From assembly GCA_014529385.2 (NCBI GenBank), contig CM043947.1, positions 119,550,891-119,610,890 on the forward strand: DNA of 60,000 nt, in the 5' to 3' direction. Below are positions 34,568-46,400 of this stretch, in pieces (positions within the stretch are counted from its first letter, which is position 1; every line of letters starts with the position of its first letter). The position numbers and the translations under genes were made by a program. Below the pieces are notes generated by a model. The model was not told the DNA's origin, did not search any database, and saw only the letters and a list, made by a program, of their open reading frames with translations. This DNA is from Adiantum capillus-veneris. Its lineage: Eukaryota; Streptophyta; Polypodiopsida; Polypodiales; Pteridaceae.

Positions 34568-35068
34568 TTGGGTACGTTGGATATATTCCTATTCCCCCTA
34601 GGTACACAATGTGTCTTATCTTGTTTCAAAGGAGTTGACTTACACAAAAAGTTAATCACCTTTGAGAATGTAGCCTTTGCCAACAAAATCAACTTTGCTC
34701 TTAACATAACTTCATTAAATGGTTGGATTTCCCTTTTGGTTAAAGCTAGGATGGTTAACTCTAACATTATTTCTATTCTTGATGCCTTTTTAAATTATCT
34801 CTATTTCAGAGACTGCCAAGATAATTCCAACTTTGAATTCTACTTTTTGTCCTTACCTACTATCGTTAATAAAATCCATTTTAGAGACTGCCAAGATAAT
34901 TCCAACTTTGAATTCTACTTTTTGTCCTTACCTACTATCGTTAATAAAATCCATTTTATTAACCATCTACCTAATTGCCTTGAGATAAAACATCAACCCA
35001 AAGTCATCAACCCTCTCTTAGACTTGGACCTTCTAGATGAAGAAGAAATGGATGCCCGTTCTTCTTAA
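34568..35068 (+). other. Unidentified ORF with in-frame 75-bp tandem duplication
   Basis: An open frame of 166 codons. It contains a perfect or near-perfect tandem duplication of 75 bp (34808-34882 and 34883-34957), so 25 residues starting RDCQDNSNFEFYF are repeated in frame. The C-terminus is acidic (DLDLLDEEEMDARSS). I see no signal peptide, membrane segment or known motif. It may be a small gene, an exon or chance. The retained frame across the duplication is mild support only, since 75 is a multiple of three. Confidence 0.25.
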
Positions 35069-36360
35069 GCAAGGGATTACTCTAGGAAAATAGAGAAGTC
35101 TATGTCAACATTTGTTTTTGGTGCGATACCTCTTTTATTGCCTATACATGAGAACTTGATGTTATTAGATTAGAGAATAAGCTCTAGGACTTTGAACTTT
35201 TTAAACATTGTGCTCCTTTTACTATTTAAGAATTTTATGTAGTGTCACCAATGAAGGGGTTGATCAATGTAAGACCTATGCTTTACAAGCTAAACATTTT
35301 CTAGCTATTGTAAGATTGCCAAAATTTGGGTCTCTTTTGAAAATAAGAAAAACAGACTTTTATGTCCGTTTTGTCAAATTTTCATTTAGGATGCTTGATT
35401 GGGAGTATTCTAAGGTTCTAAAGTAAAAAGCAACGTTGTTTCCATGTTTCAGTAGATCATGCGTATATTTGGTTCAATTTTGAAAAAATTTGCTATTTTT
35501 AGATTTTTTATGCTTTTAGGTGCTTTTTTGCAAAAAGCAGGGTCGGATCCTTAACCTATGTGTTTCGAGGAAGCTATGGTTCACTTTTTTGTAAAATAAT
35601 GCTTTTCGAGTGAGTGCTCTTCATGCTATTTTTAGTTTTTCATGATTTTTAGTGCTTTTAAGTGAAAAACAACGTGCTTTTTAGGATGACGTAAGCATAG
35701 AAATATTTATTTTACTCTCCATCGGATTTAAAAATGACCAACTCGGAGAAAAAATGAGATTAAAAGGGATTTTTACGATAATTATTTTTACAAAAAGAAA
35801 TACTGTAAATATGTCGGGCAGTACGAAAAAGTCATAATTATATCGGGACATCACGGTGTGGCACAGTTAGTCAAGGTTTCATTAGTTGGATGGATACTGT
35901 TCAATTGGTCAGTTTTACTGTAAAAGTTGAATGGTAAGTGGGAGACTTGACCACCAAAAGCCAAGCCGTGTTTTTAGCAAAGTACCCAAAATCTTGCAAC
36001 TATTCCATGCTAAAAAACTAGCGCTAGTTTTGGCTTCGACATCACTCTGGCTTGCTGCAGCTCTTATCACCACTCTCTTGCGAAAAAGCAAGAAACCTTT
36101 CAACAGTCCCTAATCAATTCTAAAGCATGGTGAGAAGCTCTAAACTCCATAGCCATCATCATCTCTCTCTCTCTATGTCGTTTTTCTTAGTAGTCACCCT
36201 TTCGGTGATTGTTTTTCATAAACGAGTGCATGTATGGATTTTTCGAGTATGTATGAAGTTTCTCCATGATTATTTTATCATGTTTAACACGTTGATTTAT
36301 GCATACGATGTGTTTATGATCACATACGTGCATAAAAACGTTTTTCATTTCACGTCATAG
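35069..36360. other. AT-rich region with short repeats, no gene seen
   Basis: No supported gene. At 35420-35720 variants of AAAAGCAACGTTGTTT, TTTTAGGTGCTTTT and TGAAAAACAACGTGCTTTTT recur. A CT run lies at 36160-36175. The chromovirus fragment begins at about 36362. Confidence 0.45.
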
Positions 36361-36361
36361 A

Positions 36362-38358
36362 AGTGGTGGAAACATTTTTTTGGTTATAACTCACTCAAGG
36401 ATGCATTAGCTACAACTCCTATACTAGCTATTGTAGATCCTTTGAAACCATTTTTTTTGGAAATGGATGCTAGTGACTATGCTATTGGAGTAGTCCTATT
36501 ACAAGACGGACGGTCGATTGCATTTGAAAGCAAAAAGCTTGATGCAGCTCATCAGAATTACTCTGCTTACGAACGCAAATTCTATGCAATAGTGTCTGCC
36601 TTAAAAACATGGCGGCATTATCTATATGGTGCTCAGTTTGAGATTGTGTTTGACCATGAAAGCATCAAATGGTTTACACAACAAACGGATTTAAAGGGTC
36701 GAAAAGCCAGGTGGACCAAGATTCTTCGGGAATATGACACCAAGCTAAGGTATCGCAAAGGCCGGTACAATGTCGTGGCAGACGCTCTAAGTCGAATACT
36801 AGAGATCAATTTGCTCCTGTTCACGGAACTTCGTAGTGAATTTTTAGATTTTCTCAAAGGAAAATATGAGCATGATGAAACATATTCCAAAGTGTGGAGC
36901 CATGTTCAAAAGAGGGATCCTTCTCACTCCAATGACGGTAGTGTACAGTTACCCTCCACACCTAGTTCTCCTTTATCAAGTGATGAACTACAACTATGAA
37001 AGCATTTTACCATCGACAATGGGTACCTACTCCATAAGGGGAGAGTTTGTGTACCGACGGAAAGAGACATTAGGCGCCAAATTCTTTATGAATGTCATGA
37101 TAGTCCAAGTGCAGGGAACCCGGGGATTAGAAAAACTTATGCTCTCGTACGACGATAGTTTTACTGGCCAGGTATACATGGCTTTGTTCAAGCTTATGTC
37201 TTGCATTGCCAAAAATGCCAATCTAACAAAGCAGAGCGCCTAAAAGCAGGAGGACTCTTACATCCTTTGGAGATTCCCAATGGAAAATGAGAAAGCATCT
37301 CTATGGATTTTATTGTGGGTTTACCAACCACCGTATGAGGTTATGACTTGGTATGGGTGGTCGTAGACAGGTTGACTAAACTATGTAAGTTTATTCCGAC
37401 CAAATCAATGGTTAAGACACCAGAATTAGCCAAGCTATTTGTGGACAATCTATACAAACTGTATGGTTTTCCAAGTAACATTGTCAGACTGTGATCCTAA
37501 GTTTAACAGCCACTTTGGAGAGTGGTGTTTAAACGATTGGGTACACAATTGAATCTCAGTATAGCTGATCATCCAGAAGCAGATGGTCAGATGGAACGAG
37601 TTAACCAGGTGCTAGAGGATATGCTAAGAGCATATGTCAGCAAAAAACAGTCAGATTGGGAAGAATACTTACCTATTCTCGAGTTTGCCTACAACAGTGC
37701 TAAGCATGTCACAACAGGCTTTAGTCCTTTCATGCTCATGTATGGGTTTCAACCTAGGTCACCAGTTGCAGTGGGGTTGGCAACCGAAAAACTCCAACAG
37801 GTTAAGGATTTTCTCCAAGACCACATGGATATGCTGAAACTTGCTCGTCAGAATGTCCGACAAGCACAGGATCGGTATAAGAAGTACGATGATAAGAAAC
37901 GTCGGCAAGTTACCTTCGAAGAAGAGGAGGAAGTATTTTTATGGGTGCCAAAACATTCAAAAAGTATGAAAACTAGGCCAACACCTAAATTATCTCCCCG
38001 ATATTGTGGGCCTTTCAAAATACTCAAGTGAGTAGGTGATCGTGCCTACAAATTATTACTACCTGCACATTCTCGCATTCATCCGATGTTTCATGTAAGC
38101 CGTTTACGTAAGCAGTTACATGGGGACGACAATGTCATTGACCAACAGGTTTTGGTTGATTTCATCGAACCTCCTACCTTACCGCATGAACCTGAACGTG
38201 TTCTCGATTATCATGAGTTGCAAACACGTCATCACATACGTCAACAAGCCTTAATCAAGTGGAAATATTGACCTCAGGAAGGTGCCACTTGGGAAAACAT
38301 TAGTGTTCTTAAGAAGAAGTTTCCCACTTTTGTTTTCGAGGACGAAAACTCTTCTTAA
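36362..38358 (+). pseudogene. Chromovirus pol 3' half, decayed
   Basis: It begins inside the RT-RNase H connection (LKDALATTPIL...KPFFLEMDASDYAIGVVLLQDG), then RNase H (ESKKLDAAHQNYSAYERKF, DHESIKWF, VVADALSR). The integrase zinc region ends HCQKCQSNKAE at about 37200-37230. The integrase core has MDFIVGLPTT (about 37300), DCDPKFNSHFW (about 37490) and HPEADGQMERVNQVLED (about 37570). The C-terminus has GPFKILK, HPMFHVSRLRKQ and a chromodomain-like ALIKWKY...EGATWENI, closing at FEDENSS-stop. At least four frame breaks or stops (after DELQL, in the GK-stop-ESISMDF motif, near IVR(S)DCDP, in KY-stop-PQEG). The last resembles Trp to stop. A polypurine tract follows immediately. Confidence 0.85.
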
Positions 38359-38366
38359 GGGGGGAG
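38357..38366 (+). other. Polypurine tract
   Basis: AAGGGGGGAG lies just after the pol stop and three bases before a TG that opens an LTR-like sequence (TGTCAGACACC). It primes plus-strand synthesis in the retroelement cycle, and it marks the end of the chromovirus internal region. Confidence 0.75.
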
Positions 38367-38369
38367 TAA

Positions 38370-39120
38370 TGTCAGACACCAGCAAGGCCGGACTAGACAA
38401 GGGCAGGGCCTAGGCAGTGTGGAAAGGGAATTCAACTAGGGAAAAGGGCTAGGGGCTAGGGGCTATGCTATATAGCGGTTGGTTGGGTGGTAGACTCTTA
38501 CGTTCTAGTTCCCCTTGTCTTACAGTTTCTCATCGCTGTGTCGCTACAAGACTAGGATCACCTACACCGATTAGCCTTAGATAAAAGGGTCGTTGACCTG
38601 GTGCTTTGTTGGATCGGGAGTGTTGCCTAGGTCTTTTTCTTTTGTTAGGCTCATCTACATGGTTAGTGCGTTGGGGGTTGAACGACCTACACGGATAACG
38701 CGTTAGGGATTTTTCCTTGGCTTTGCCTAAACATCCGATACTTGGCATCAAACAGGCATGGCACCTAAACTGGTATAGTTGGTGTTGATACCCTACCACC
38801 TACTGGTATTTGAGATCCTTTCAGAGCTCAGATTCATAGAGGGAGGCGAAGCAGCCTCAGATTATGGATGGCTAAGGTAGGTTGGAGGTGTCTTGTCTTG
38901 CTCCCGACGAAGTGAAATTCTCTTTGTCCATAGTAGAGTGGAAGTGGATAGGTGGACCGATCAATCTCTACACAAGGTCTGGTTCTCTACTAGTTATTAT
39001 GTCATTTTTTTTTAATGTTATGGTATACATAGATTTTGTCATTGCATTAATACATGGTTGTCTGTTTCATTTAGATGGGCCATTTAAAGATTCTTTGTTG
39101 TCATTCTCTTGTGTCTCTGT

Positions 39121-39206
<86 letters not shown>

Positions 39207-39471
39207 GTGGTGTACACATATATTCCCCCTCCACAATGTTACATTTTCCCTTGAGTAAGCTTTCATTCATAACACCCATTCAGGGGTAGCACTAGTCGCT
39301 AGGTGCATCTGGATGCAGTCCGGCTCATGGCCTAAACTCCATGCTTGGTCCCCGATGCTGAGAACTCCTCCCCTATGCAAACGCTTTTGCAACACTGATG
39401 TATATTGAAAATTGTATAAAGGTGTGAATTGTGTATTTTGTGCATAGACCCCTGGGGAGGGGTATCTCTCA
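38370..39471 (+). repeat. Chromovirus LTR (about 1.1 kb), single copy between pol end and a new leader
   Basis: The left edge is TGTCAGACACC after the polypurine tract. The right edge is inferred as CTCTCA before a primer-binding-like site at 39474. It contains TATA-like ATGCTATATAGC (about 38465) and an 80-bp (TC)n tract at 39122-39201. An alternative end near 38788, followed by TGGTATTTGAGATCC, cannot be excluded and would give a 0.4-kb LTR. No second LTR of this family is in the window to confirm the borders. Confidence 0.5.
39122..39201. repeat. (TC)n microsatellite
   Basis: An 80-bp pure CT/TC tract inside the inferred chromovirus LTR. Long open frames of Leu-Ser or Arg-Glu across it are artefacts of the repeat. 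Confidence 0.95.
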
Positions 39472-39473
39472 CC

Positions 39474-39485
39474 TAGTATCAAAGC
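39474..39485 (+). other. Decayed primer-binding site
   Basis: TAGTATCAAAGC matches the initiator-Met site TGGTATCAGAGC at 10 of 12 positions. Both differences are G to A, the change expected from methylated-cytosine decay on the opposite strand. It lies two bases after the inferred LTR end. Confidence 0.6.
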
Positions 39486-39705
39486 ATATGCTTAAGGTTA
39501 TGGGAACAGTCTAAAGCCTGATACTAGTTGGGTTAGTTATACATTGTGCATGCATTCATGCATGCTGTTTGGGAAAGGATATTGTATTCATGATGCATCT
39601 ATAAGTGACATTGGTTGGTGGTACATGCTTGACTTGTATTCTTGAATGGAAGTATTTGATTTGAGTTATGATAAAGTGGTTGAAGTGTTCAACAACAGCG
39701 TTGTA

Positions 39706-39795
39706 ATTTATTTAAATGTTTGTTTGTAGTAAAAGTTGGCTCCAAGAGTAATTTATTTAAATGTTTGTTTGTAGTAAAAACTAGCTCCAAGAGTG
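39706..39795 (+). repeat. 45-bp tandem duplication
   Basis: Two adjacent near-identical copies of a unit running from TAATTTATTTAAATGTTTG to GCTCCAAGAG lie in the leader between the primer-binding site and ORFx copy 2. Confidence 0.75.
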
Positions 39796-41930
39796 ACATT
39801 GGAATGCTTTAGCCAGGGGAATGAGGTTTTGACCATAGTGTTCAACAATATGGCAACACGATTATCAAGAGATGCAAGGGAACTCTTTTACTTAGAAATC
39901 AGGACCAAAGTCTTTGGCATGCCGCGAAGCACAACTTGTTGGAAGAGTGTTGATTGTAGCTACCTTACCAATCACCAAGAACCCTTCCATCAATTCTTTA
40001 TCTACATTGACGATATTCCAAGAGACTGGTTTGCTAATCTCAGGCTGCTTCAACTCAGAATGTGGTTAGGCCTAGAAGACATGTTCTACTACTTGGCAAT
40101 GCACTCCCAAATGTTAAGGATTTCCGAAGCTGCTCAGAAGTTTGAAGCTCCTGCAACTCTCATAGGAAAAGAAAAACTAGAAGATAACTATGGACCACAT
40201 TGTCGCGTGGGAGGTTTAAGAGAATACCTTGTCATGAGAGTTAAAACAGTATTTTGAGATTTGATTCCGAGACATCCATAATATTGTAATGAAATCATAA
40301 AAATAAAATTTTGATGAATAAAAGAGACATAGACTCAGTTTTGGTTCAAATGTGTACTAAGTTTTCTCTCTCCTTGTCCTGTTTTTAGATGGATCTTCTT
40401 AATTTTCTAAATGAACTCCCAAGTGATTTTGCACAAAGGGTATTTTTTAATTACGCGGTCAGATTCAATATCCATTAGGAAATTGAAGTGGTTTGAGCTT
40501 CAAAGGGAACTAGAGACTACCTTGTTCCAAACACTTATGTAGCATGGGAGTTGTATGTTGAAGCCCAACCCAAACATTGGACACAAGTGCCTAATAGGTT
40601 TATGACCGATCCACATCTTTGGGTCTAGGAAAAGATCCAAAAAGGAAATGTCAAAGTACAGAGATATGTTCTTTACCTTAACATGTGTTCACTCTTGGAC
40701 ATACCAAGTTGAGAGATCATTCTTGGTAAGAAGGCCCTCATGCTAAACCAAAGATATGGCTTTTGTGAAAATGTCATAATCAAAGTTTGGAAGAAGTCAA
40801 TAGCGGCAATCGATTCTATTATGTACCCCAGGATTGGTTCAATAGAGTCTATGGAACCATTCTCAAATACAATCTTCACAATATCACTATTACCTTTGAT
40901 GACTATGAGAAGCTTAGATGCATTAGTGACTTTGCTCAAGCGCAACCAATGACAATGATCTCGAGTAGATATTTAACAAAGATGATGTAAATGAACGACA
41001 CGCTCATGTAAACTGCTTTAATGCAATACCACCCACGGATGTATCATGAGGAGAAGAATGGTACAAAAAGGAAGATGTGAATTTTAGTGCACAAGTTGAA
41101 GTTATAAAATTTAAAACTCAAGATGTAAACAAATATAAAGGTAGGACCTTGGTTGTAGGAACCAAGAATTGGTTCATAGGACCCTTTCGTATTCATGTAT
41201 CTTCCTAAAGACACCATACATCTTTTTTATTTTCTACGGTTATAAAAATTTGATTTTGAGATGACTCATATTGTTTTGAGGTCATAATATTTGAGTTTGG
41301 ATCTTGGTTTTATCATTATAACTAACTTGAGTGATGGGGTATGTGTGTAGATGACTGACATCTTACCTTGAGAGATATGGGTGGATATACTCTACCGCCT
41401 TATGGTGGAGGAGCATATTCAAATAGGAGTGGAAGTGGAACGGCTTGTCACTACCACGCAAAATGGGAAAGAGAAGAAAAGGTTATTGTCCAAGGATTGT
41501 ATTGTACCTAATACATTCTGAGCTTGGTACCATTACGCTGCAGGAAACCAATTTTAGACCACCTTGACATAAACCCTCGCCCATTGGGAGTATCAAATGG
41601 ATCCAATCCAAGCTAGGAAAGGAGATCATTGTCACTGACCAAGTGTTGTACATATACGTTTATGAACTTACCTTGAGGGGCCAACAAAAGAAACCTGGAT
41701 AGCAGGAACATACTTCCCTTTGTAATGGCTACGGGATGTTTTAACATTGTCTTGTTCAATGTATGGAGCCAGTGGCCAGACCAACGACCAACATTCCATT
41801 AGCCCAGTGCCTTGGGAATTGTTCTTTGACTTGTTTGAAAGGTCCATAATCCACAATCCTCACAATGTAAAAGTTTTATACCATGTCTATAACAGACACC
41901 GGTGCCTTGCAGATTGTGCAAATATACCAT
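39793..41930 (+). pseudogene. ORFx copy 2: unidentified multi-exon-like ORF after LTR and primer-binding site
   Basis: Exon-like block 1 (39793-40248) is open, with DARELFYLEI, HQFFIYIDDIPRDWF and EKLEDNYGPHCRVGG. A gap follows with GT at 40249 and a pyrimidine-rich acceptor (GTCCTGTTTTTAG, 40388); joining 40248 to 40389 keeps phase 0. Block 2 starts MDLLNFLNELPSDFAQRVFF and contains GNRFYYVPQDWFNRVYG (about 40807), HVNCFNAIPPTDVS and GEEWYKKEDVN, then KFKTQDVNKYK and NWFIGPFRIHV (about 41200). After a second gap, block 3 (from 41351) carries EEHIQIGVEVERL, GKEIIVTDQ and NRHRCLADCANI. Blocks 2 and 3 align with copy 1. Stops and shifts break blocks 2 and 3. Similarity ends at about 41930, before the GWDKLD block and gag. 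No known domain is recognised. Confidence 0.55.
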
Positions 41931-41974
41931 TAGGAAAAATATGGACCGTGCATGGGCCTTGTAAGGAATCCTAA

Positions 41975-42330
41975 TTTTAAGGGATTAAGGCTAATGTTGT
42001 GTAGGGTTAAGGGGACAATGGCATTCAAGAAGCTATTTTTGAGTAGGCTTTTCTAGCCTTTTTTAAGATACATGTAGGATGTGGACCTAGGAGGTCACTT
42101 TCTCTCTCTAGGTTTTTGAAAGTGAAGGGAGTAGAGGAGTGTGGCCACATCAACAAAATGTGGGTCACTAAGAGCCAAATTTGACATTTTTTTCAAAAAA
42201 GTTTTGTTACTTATTTTTTACTTAAAAGTTCCCCCCAACATATATACACATGAAAAAATCATTTTTTGACCTTTTTTTAAACCTACAAACACTGAAAGTC
42301 CACTTTTTCAAAAAAAATCCCAAAAAAAAC
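41975..42330. other. Intergenic, no gene seen
   Basis: AT-rich sequence following the break of ORFx copy 2. It leads into a long pyrimidine tract. No gene supported. Confidence 0.45.
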
Positions 42331-42334
42331 CTTT

Positions 42335-42535
42335 GTTCTCTCCTCCTCCTCTCTCCCTCTCTCCTCCTCCCTCCTCCTCCCTCCCTGCTCCCTTCTCTCC
42401 TCCTCCTCCCCTCCCTCTTCCTCTCCCCCCCTGCCCCCTTCTCTCCTCCCATGTTCCTCCCTCTCCCTTCCCCCTCTCTCTTTTCATCCTCCCCTCTCTC
42501 TCCCTCTCCCCCCCGCCCCCTTCTTTCCAGAGATT
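42335..42535. repeat. Pyrimidine-rich low-complexity tract
   Basis: About 200 bp of CTCCTCC/CTCTCTCC sequence. A roughly 45-bp part (CCTCCCATGTTCCTCCCTCT onward) recurs almost exactly at 53420-53465. Pro/Leu/Ser frames across it are compositional artefacts. Confidence 0.8.
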
Positions 42536-42540
42536 TAATA

Positions 42541-42924
<384 letters not shown>

Positions 42925-43080
42925 TTGGATTAACGTCCACGGAGGTCATATATGACCTATGGGACCAAAAACACAGACATTACAACGATTCATTCTCAGT
43001 GTGGGCTGATACATATCAGTTAAGGACTGAGGGTCCATCAAGAGAGTAGGGTAGGAAAAAAGGAGAAAACAAACAAAAAC

Positions 43081-43436
43081 CTAAGGGTCGGCTGTGGAGA
43101 GAGCTGGTTTGGGATTTCGGAATTCTTGGATGATCGCTTTGCCTCCTCGATAGACTACCCATTTTCCTTGCTTACGCGCTTCATGCACCTTCTTAAGCTC
43201 GCTCGCTTTACTCTTGAGTTGATTCATGGTCAGTTCTTTTGCAATCCAAAGCTTGGTTTCTTTGAGAAGGCGGGATTGACGTAGAAACTTTACCTGCTCC
43301 TCTTTGTTCTTGAAGGTAAGGACACAATGCTCGGGACGTACATGACAATGTGTGTCATTGATCCAAGCGACATTCTGTGACTTGATGTTGACTGGCTCAA
43401 TAATATTGTTGAGTTTGAAAGGGAAGTGCCATGCCC
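43081..43436 (-). pseudogene. ORF fragment resembling the C-terminal part of a LINE ORF1-type RNA-binding protein
   Basis: An open minus-strand frame of about 115 codons ends at 43081. It has HVRPEHCVLTFKNKEEQ and KFLRQSRLLK, then LTMNQLKSKASELKKVHEAR and KQGKWVVYRGGKAIIQ. An RRM-like end, followed by a basic helix-rich segment with LT..Q..., EAR..GKW and a final short strand, is reminiscent of the C-terminal half of L1-type ORF1 proteins. It is fused in frame to another frame of copia RNase H, which is accidental. No endonuclease or RT is adjacent. The family call is an inference from pattern only. Confidence 0.35.
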
Positions 43437-43447
43437 TGAGGACAGGA

Positions 43448-46400
43448 TCAATCCACAAAGGGGAGTAAGCCCAAAGCTTTGTGGAAAGCTTCAAGCTTCT
43501 CACGAGACAATGCCTTTGTGAAAAGATCTGCAAGGTTGTCCTGTGTTGGCACATAAGCCAAGCTGATCTCTCCTGCTGAGAGCCTCTCCCTGACATAGTG
43601 GTAATGCACCTCAATGTGCTTTGTGCGAGCATGAAAAACTGGGTTCCTCGCAACTGCCAATGCGCTCTGAGTGTCAGTGTAGATAGTCTTGGCAGTGTCC
43701 TGTCCAACACCCAAATCAGCCATAAGGCGTCTGAGCCATACACACTCAACCGTAGCTGTGAAGACTGCCCTGTACTCAGCCTCACAACTCAAAGTGGCCA
43801 CAGTAGGTTGCTTCTTGCTCAACCATGATATACATGAACTGCCAAGCATGAAACAAAAACCACTTGTGGACACTCGCGTGTCAAAACAACCAGCCCAATC
43901 TGAGTCCGAAAAAGCATGTAAGTCTGGCGGCAATTATCCCCCCTTGGGATAAAACAAGCCAAGATGTAAAGTGCCACTAAGGTAGCAGAAAATCCTCTTG
44001 ACAGCCTGCCAATGCTTAGACCCTGGGCTATGCATAAATCTGCTGACCTGTGAGACTGCAAACTGAATATCTGGCCTCGTGTTGCATACATAAATGAGGC
44101 AACCAACAGCAGTTTGGTAAAGAGTGACCTCAGCAGGATCACCAGCATCATGTAGACTCAACTTCAAACCTGTTCCCATGGGAGTGGCAATAGGTTTGCA
44201 ATCCTCAAGTCCAAACTTACATAGCAATGTCTCTATGTAACTTTTCTGACACAAGGCAATACCACCATCACACTGCTTAAACTGTATACCCAAATAATGA
44301 TGCAACAGCCCCAAATCTTTCATCTTGAAAGTAGCATTCAAATCAGCCTTAAATTCAGCAATATGTCTCTCATTTGGTCCAGTGATCAGCAAATCATCAA
44401 CATAAAGAACCACGATGAGAAATACATCACCCTCACGCTTTACATACAATGTGCTTTCTGTTGGACTGTTACGAAAGCCTTGTTTGAACAAATGAGTGTC
44501 AGCTTTCTCATACCAAGCACGAGGAGATTGCTTCAACCCATACAAAGCCTTGTTACATTTGCACACTTTGTCCTCTTGTCCTTTTATGACAAAACCGCGA
44601 GGCTACGTTACATAAACTTCCTCAAATATGTCACCATTCAAGAAAGCAGTAACAATGTCTAATTGATGTATATCCCAACCAAAATGAGCTGTCAATGCAC
44701 ATAGAAAACGTACAGTAGTCATACGACAAGTGGGAGCAAAAGTCTCTTCATAATCTATGCCTTTTTGTTGTGCATAACCCTTTGCAACAAGTCGAGCCTT
44801 ATGGCGATCGATCTCACCATCCGGCTTGCGTTTCAACTTGTAAACCCACTTTGTACCAATGGACTTTTTGCCAGTAGGCAAATCACATAAATTCCATGTG
44901 TCATTTTCTATAAGTGCATCATATTCTGATTGCATGGCAGCCATCCAATTTTCTGAATTTTGTGCTTCATCAAAAGTCAGAGGCTCCTCAACATCATGTA
45001 AACTAGACACAGCCAAAGAGTAACAATCTGATGCATAAGATGCATGGCGAGAGCCTGAACGAGTACGACTAGACAAAGGTGCATCCAATTTACTGTCACG
45101 CAAAGTGTGCACCAGCCATTTTGGCATACCTCTAGCCTGCTCATTTTCAGCCCTTTCCTCATCAAGTACATCATGTACATCTGCATCAGTAATAAGCTGA
45201 TCTAAAACATTTTCAGAAACCCCCGTAGGCTGTACATTTGCCTCATTAAAACTTACATTCGTATTGCCACCACTGAAAAGAGGCAACAAAGTGTCATAAA
45301 TGTCCTGTGAGCTTACATTACTGTCTCTAGTACATGATAGCAAGGGCTGAACAGAATCTTCCACAAACACTACATCTCGAGAAACCAGAATACGTTTTGT
45401 TTGCTGATGATACAACCTGTAACCTTTTCTTTCAGCACTATAACCAACAAAAATACATTTGACAGCCTTATCATCCAATTTTCTGCGCTGCACTTGTGGC
45501 ACCAAAGCATATGACAAACATCCAAAAACACGCATGTGCTCAATAGAAGGCTTTCTATCATGACATGCTTCATATGGAGTAATAGACTGCAAAGCTTTCG
45601 TAGGACACCTGTTTAGTACATAAGTGGCACACATGATGGCCTCAAGCCAAAAAGAATGCGGTAAAGCTTGACTTTTGACCATACATCGTGCCATTTCCGT
45701 CAGTGACCTGTTTTTCCTCTCAGCAACACCATTTTGCTGAGGCATATAAGCCACTGTACATTGGTGTTTTATCCCACGACTAGCCAGAAATGCATTAAAT
45801 TCATGAGACATATATTCCCCCCCTCGATCGGAACGGAGGGTGCCCGTAGTAAATTTCGAGACATTTTCAGCCATAGCCAGAAATTGTTTGAAGCACATAA
45901 AAACTTCGGACTTCGCTTTAAGCGGAAATACCCATGCATGCCTGGAGTAATCATCAATGAAAGTCATGAAGTACAGGTAATTGCCCAAGGACGGAGTGTG
46001 CATGGGCCCACAAACATCACTATGCACAAGCTGCAACCTGCATGTGGCCCGAACTGAACCATCCTTTGGAAACTTAGAACGCTGCATCTTACCCAAAATA
46101 CAGCCTTCACAAACATGTTTGACAGGTGCTTCAAGAGGCGGCAAAGAAGCAACCATATCAGATTTCTGTAAACGCAGTAAACTGGCAAAATTCAGATGAC
46201 CAAAACGTGCATGCCAAAGTTTTGCATCTGAAATAGCCCTTGAATCTGCAACTGCATTTACAAAATTTTGTCCACACTTGTCATACAAAGTGAGCTTATA
46301 CATCCCACGGCACAAAAGGCCAGATGCAACAATTTCATCACCAAAACTCAGATCATGAAGTGTACATCTGTCATCCACAAATTTGACTACAAGTCCAAGT

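Noticed and set aside
38785-38830. An alternative LTR end and primer-binding site (TGGTATTTGAGATCC)
   Set aside because: The match to the initiator-Met site is weaker than the one at 39474, where both differences are simple G-to-A changes. Kept only as an alternative.
39067-39279. Arg-Glu and Leu-Ser repeat frames
   Set aside because: Direct translation of the (TC)n microsatellite in both strands.
43437-43785. Frame joining copia RNase H sequence to the ORF1-like fragment
   Set aside because: The copia part is read out of frame with RNase H, so it is not a true fusion protein.
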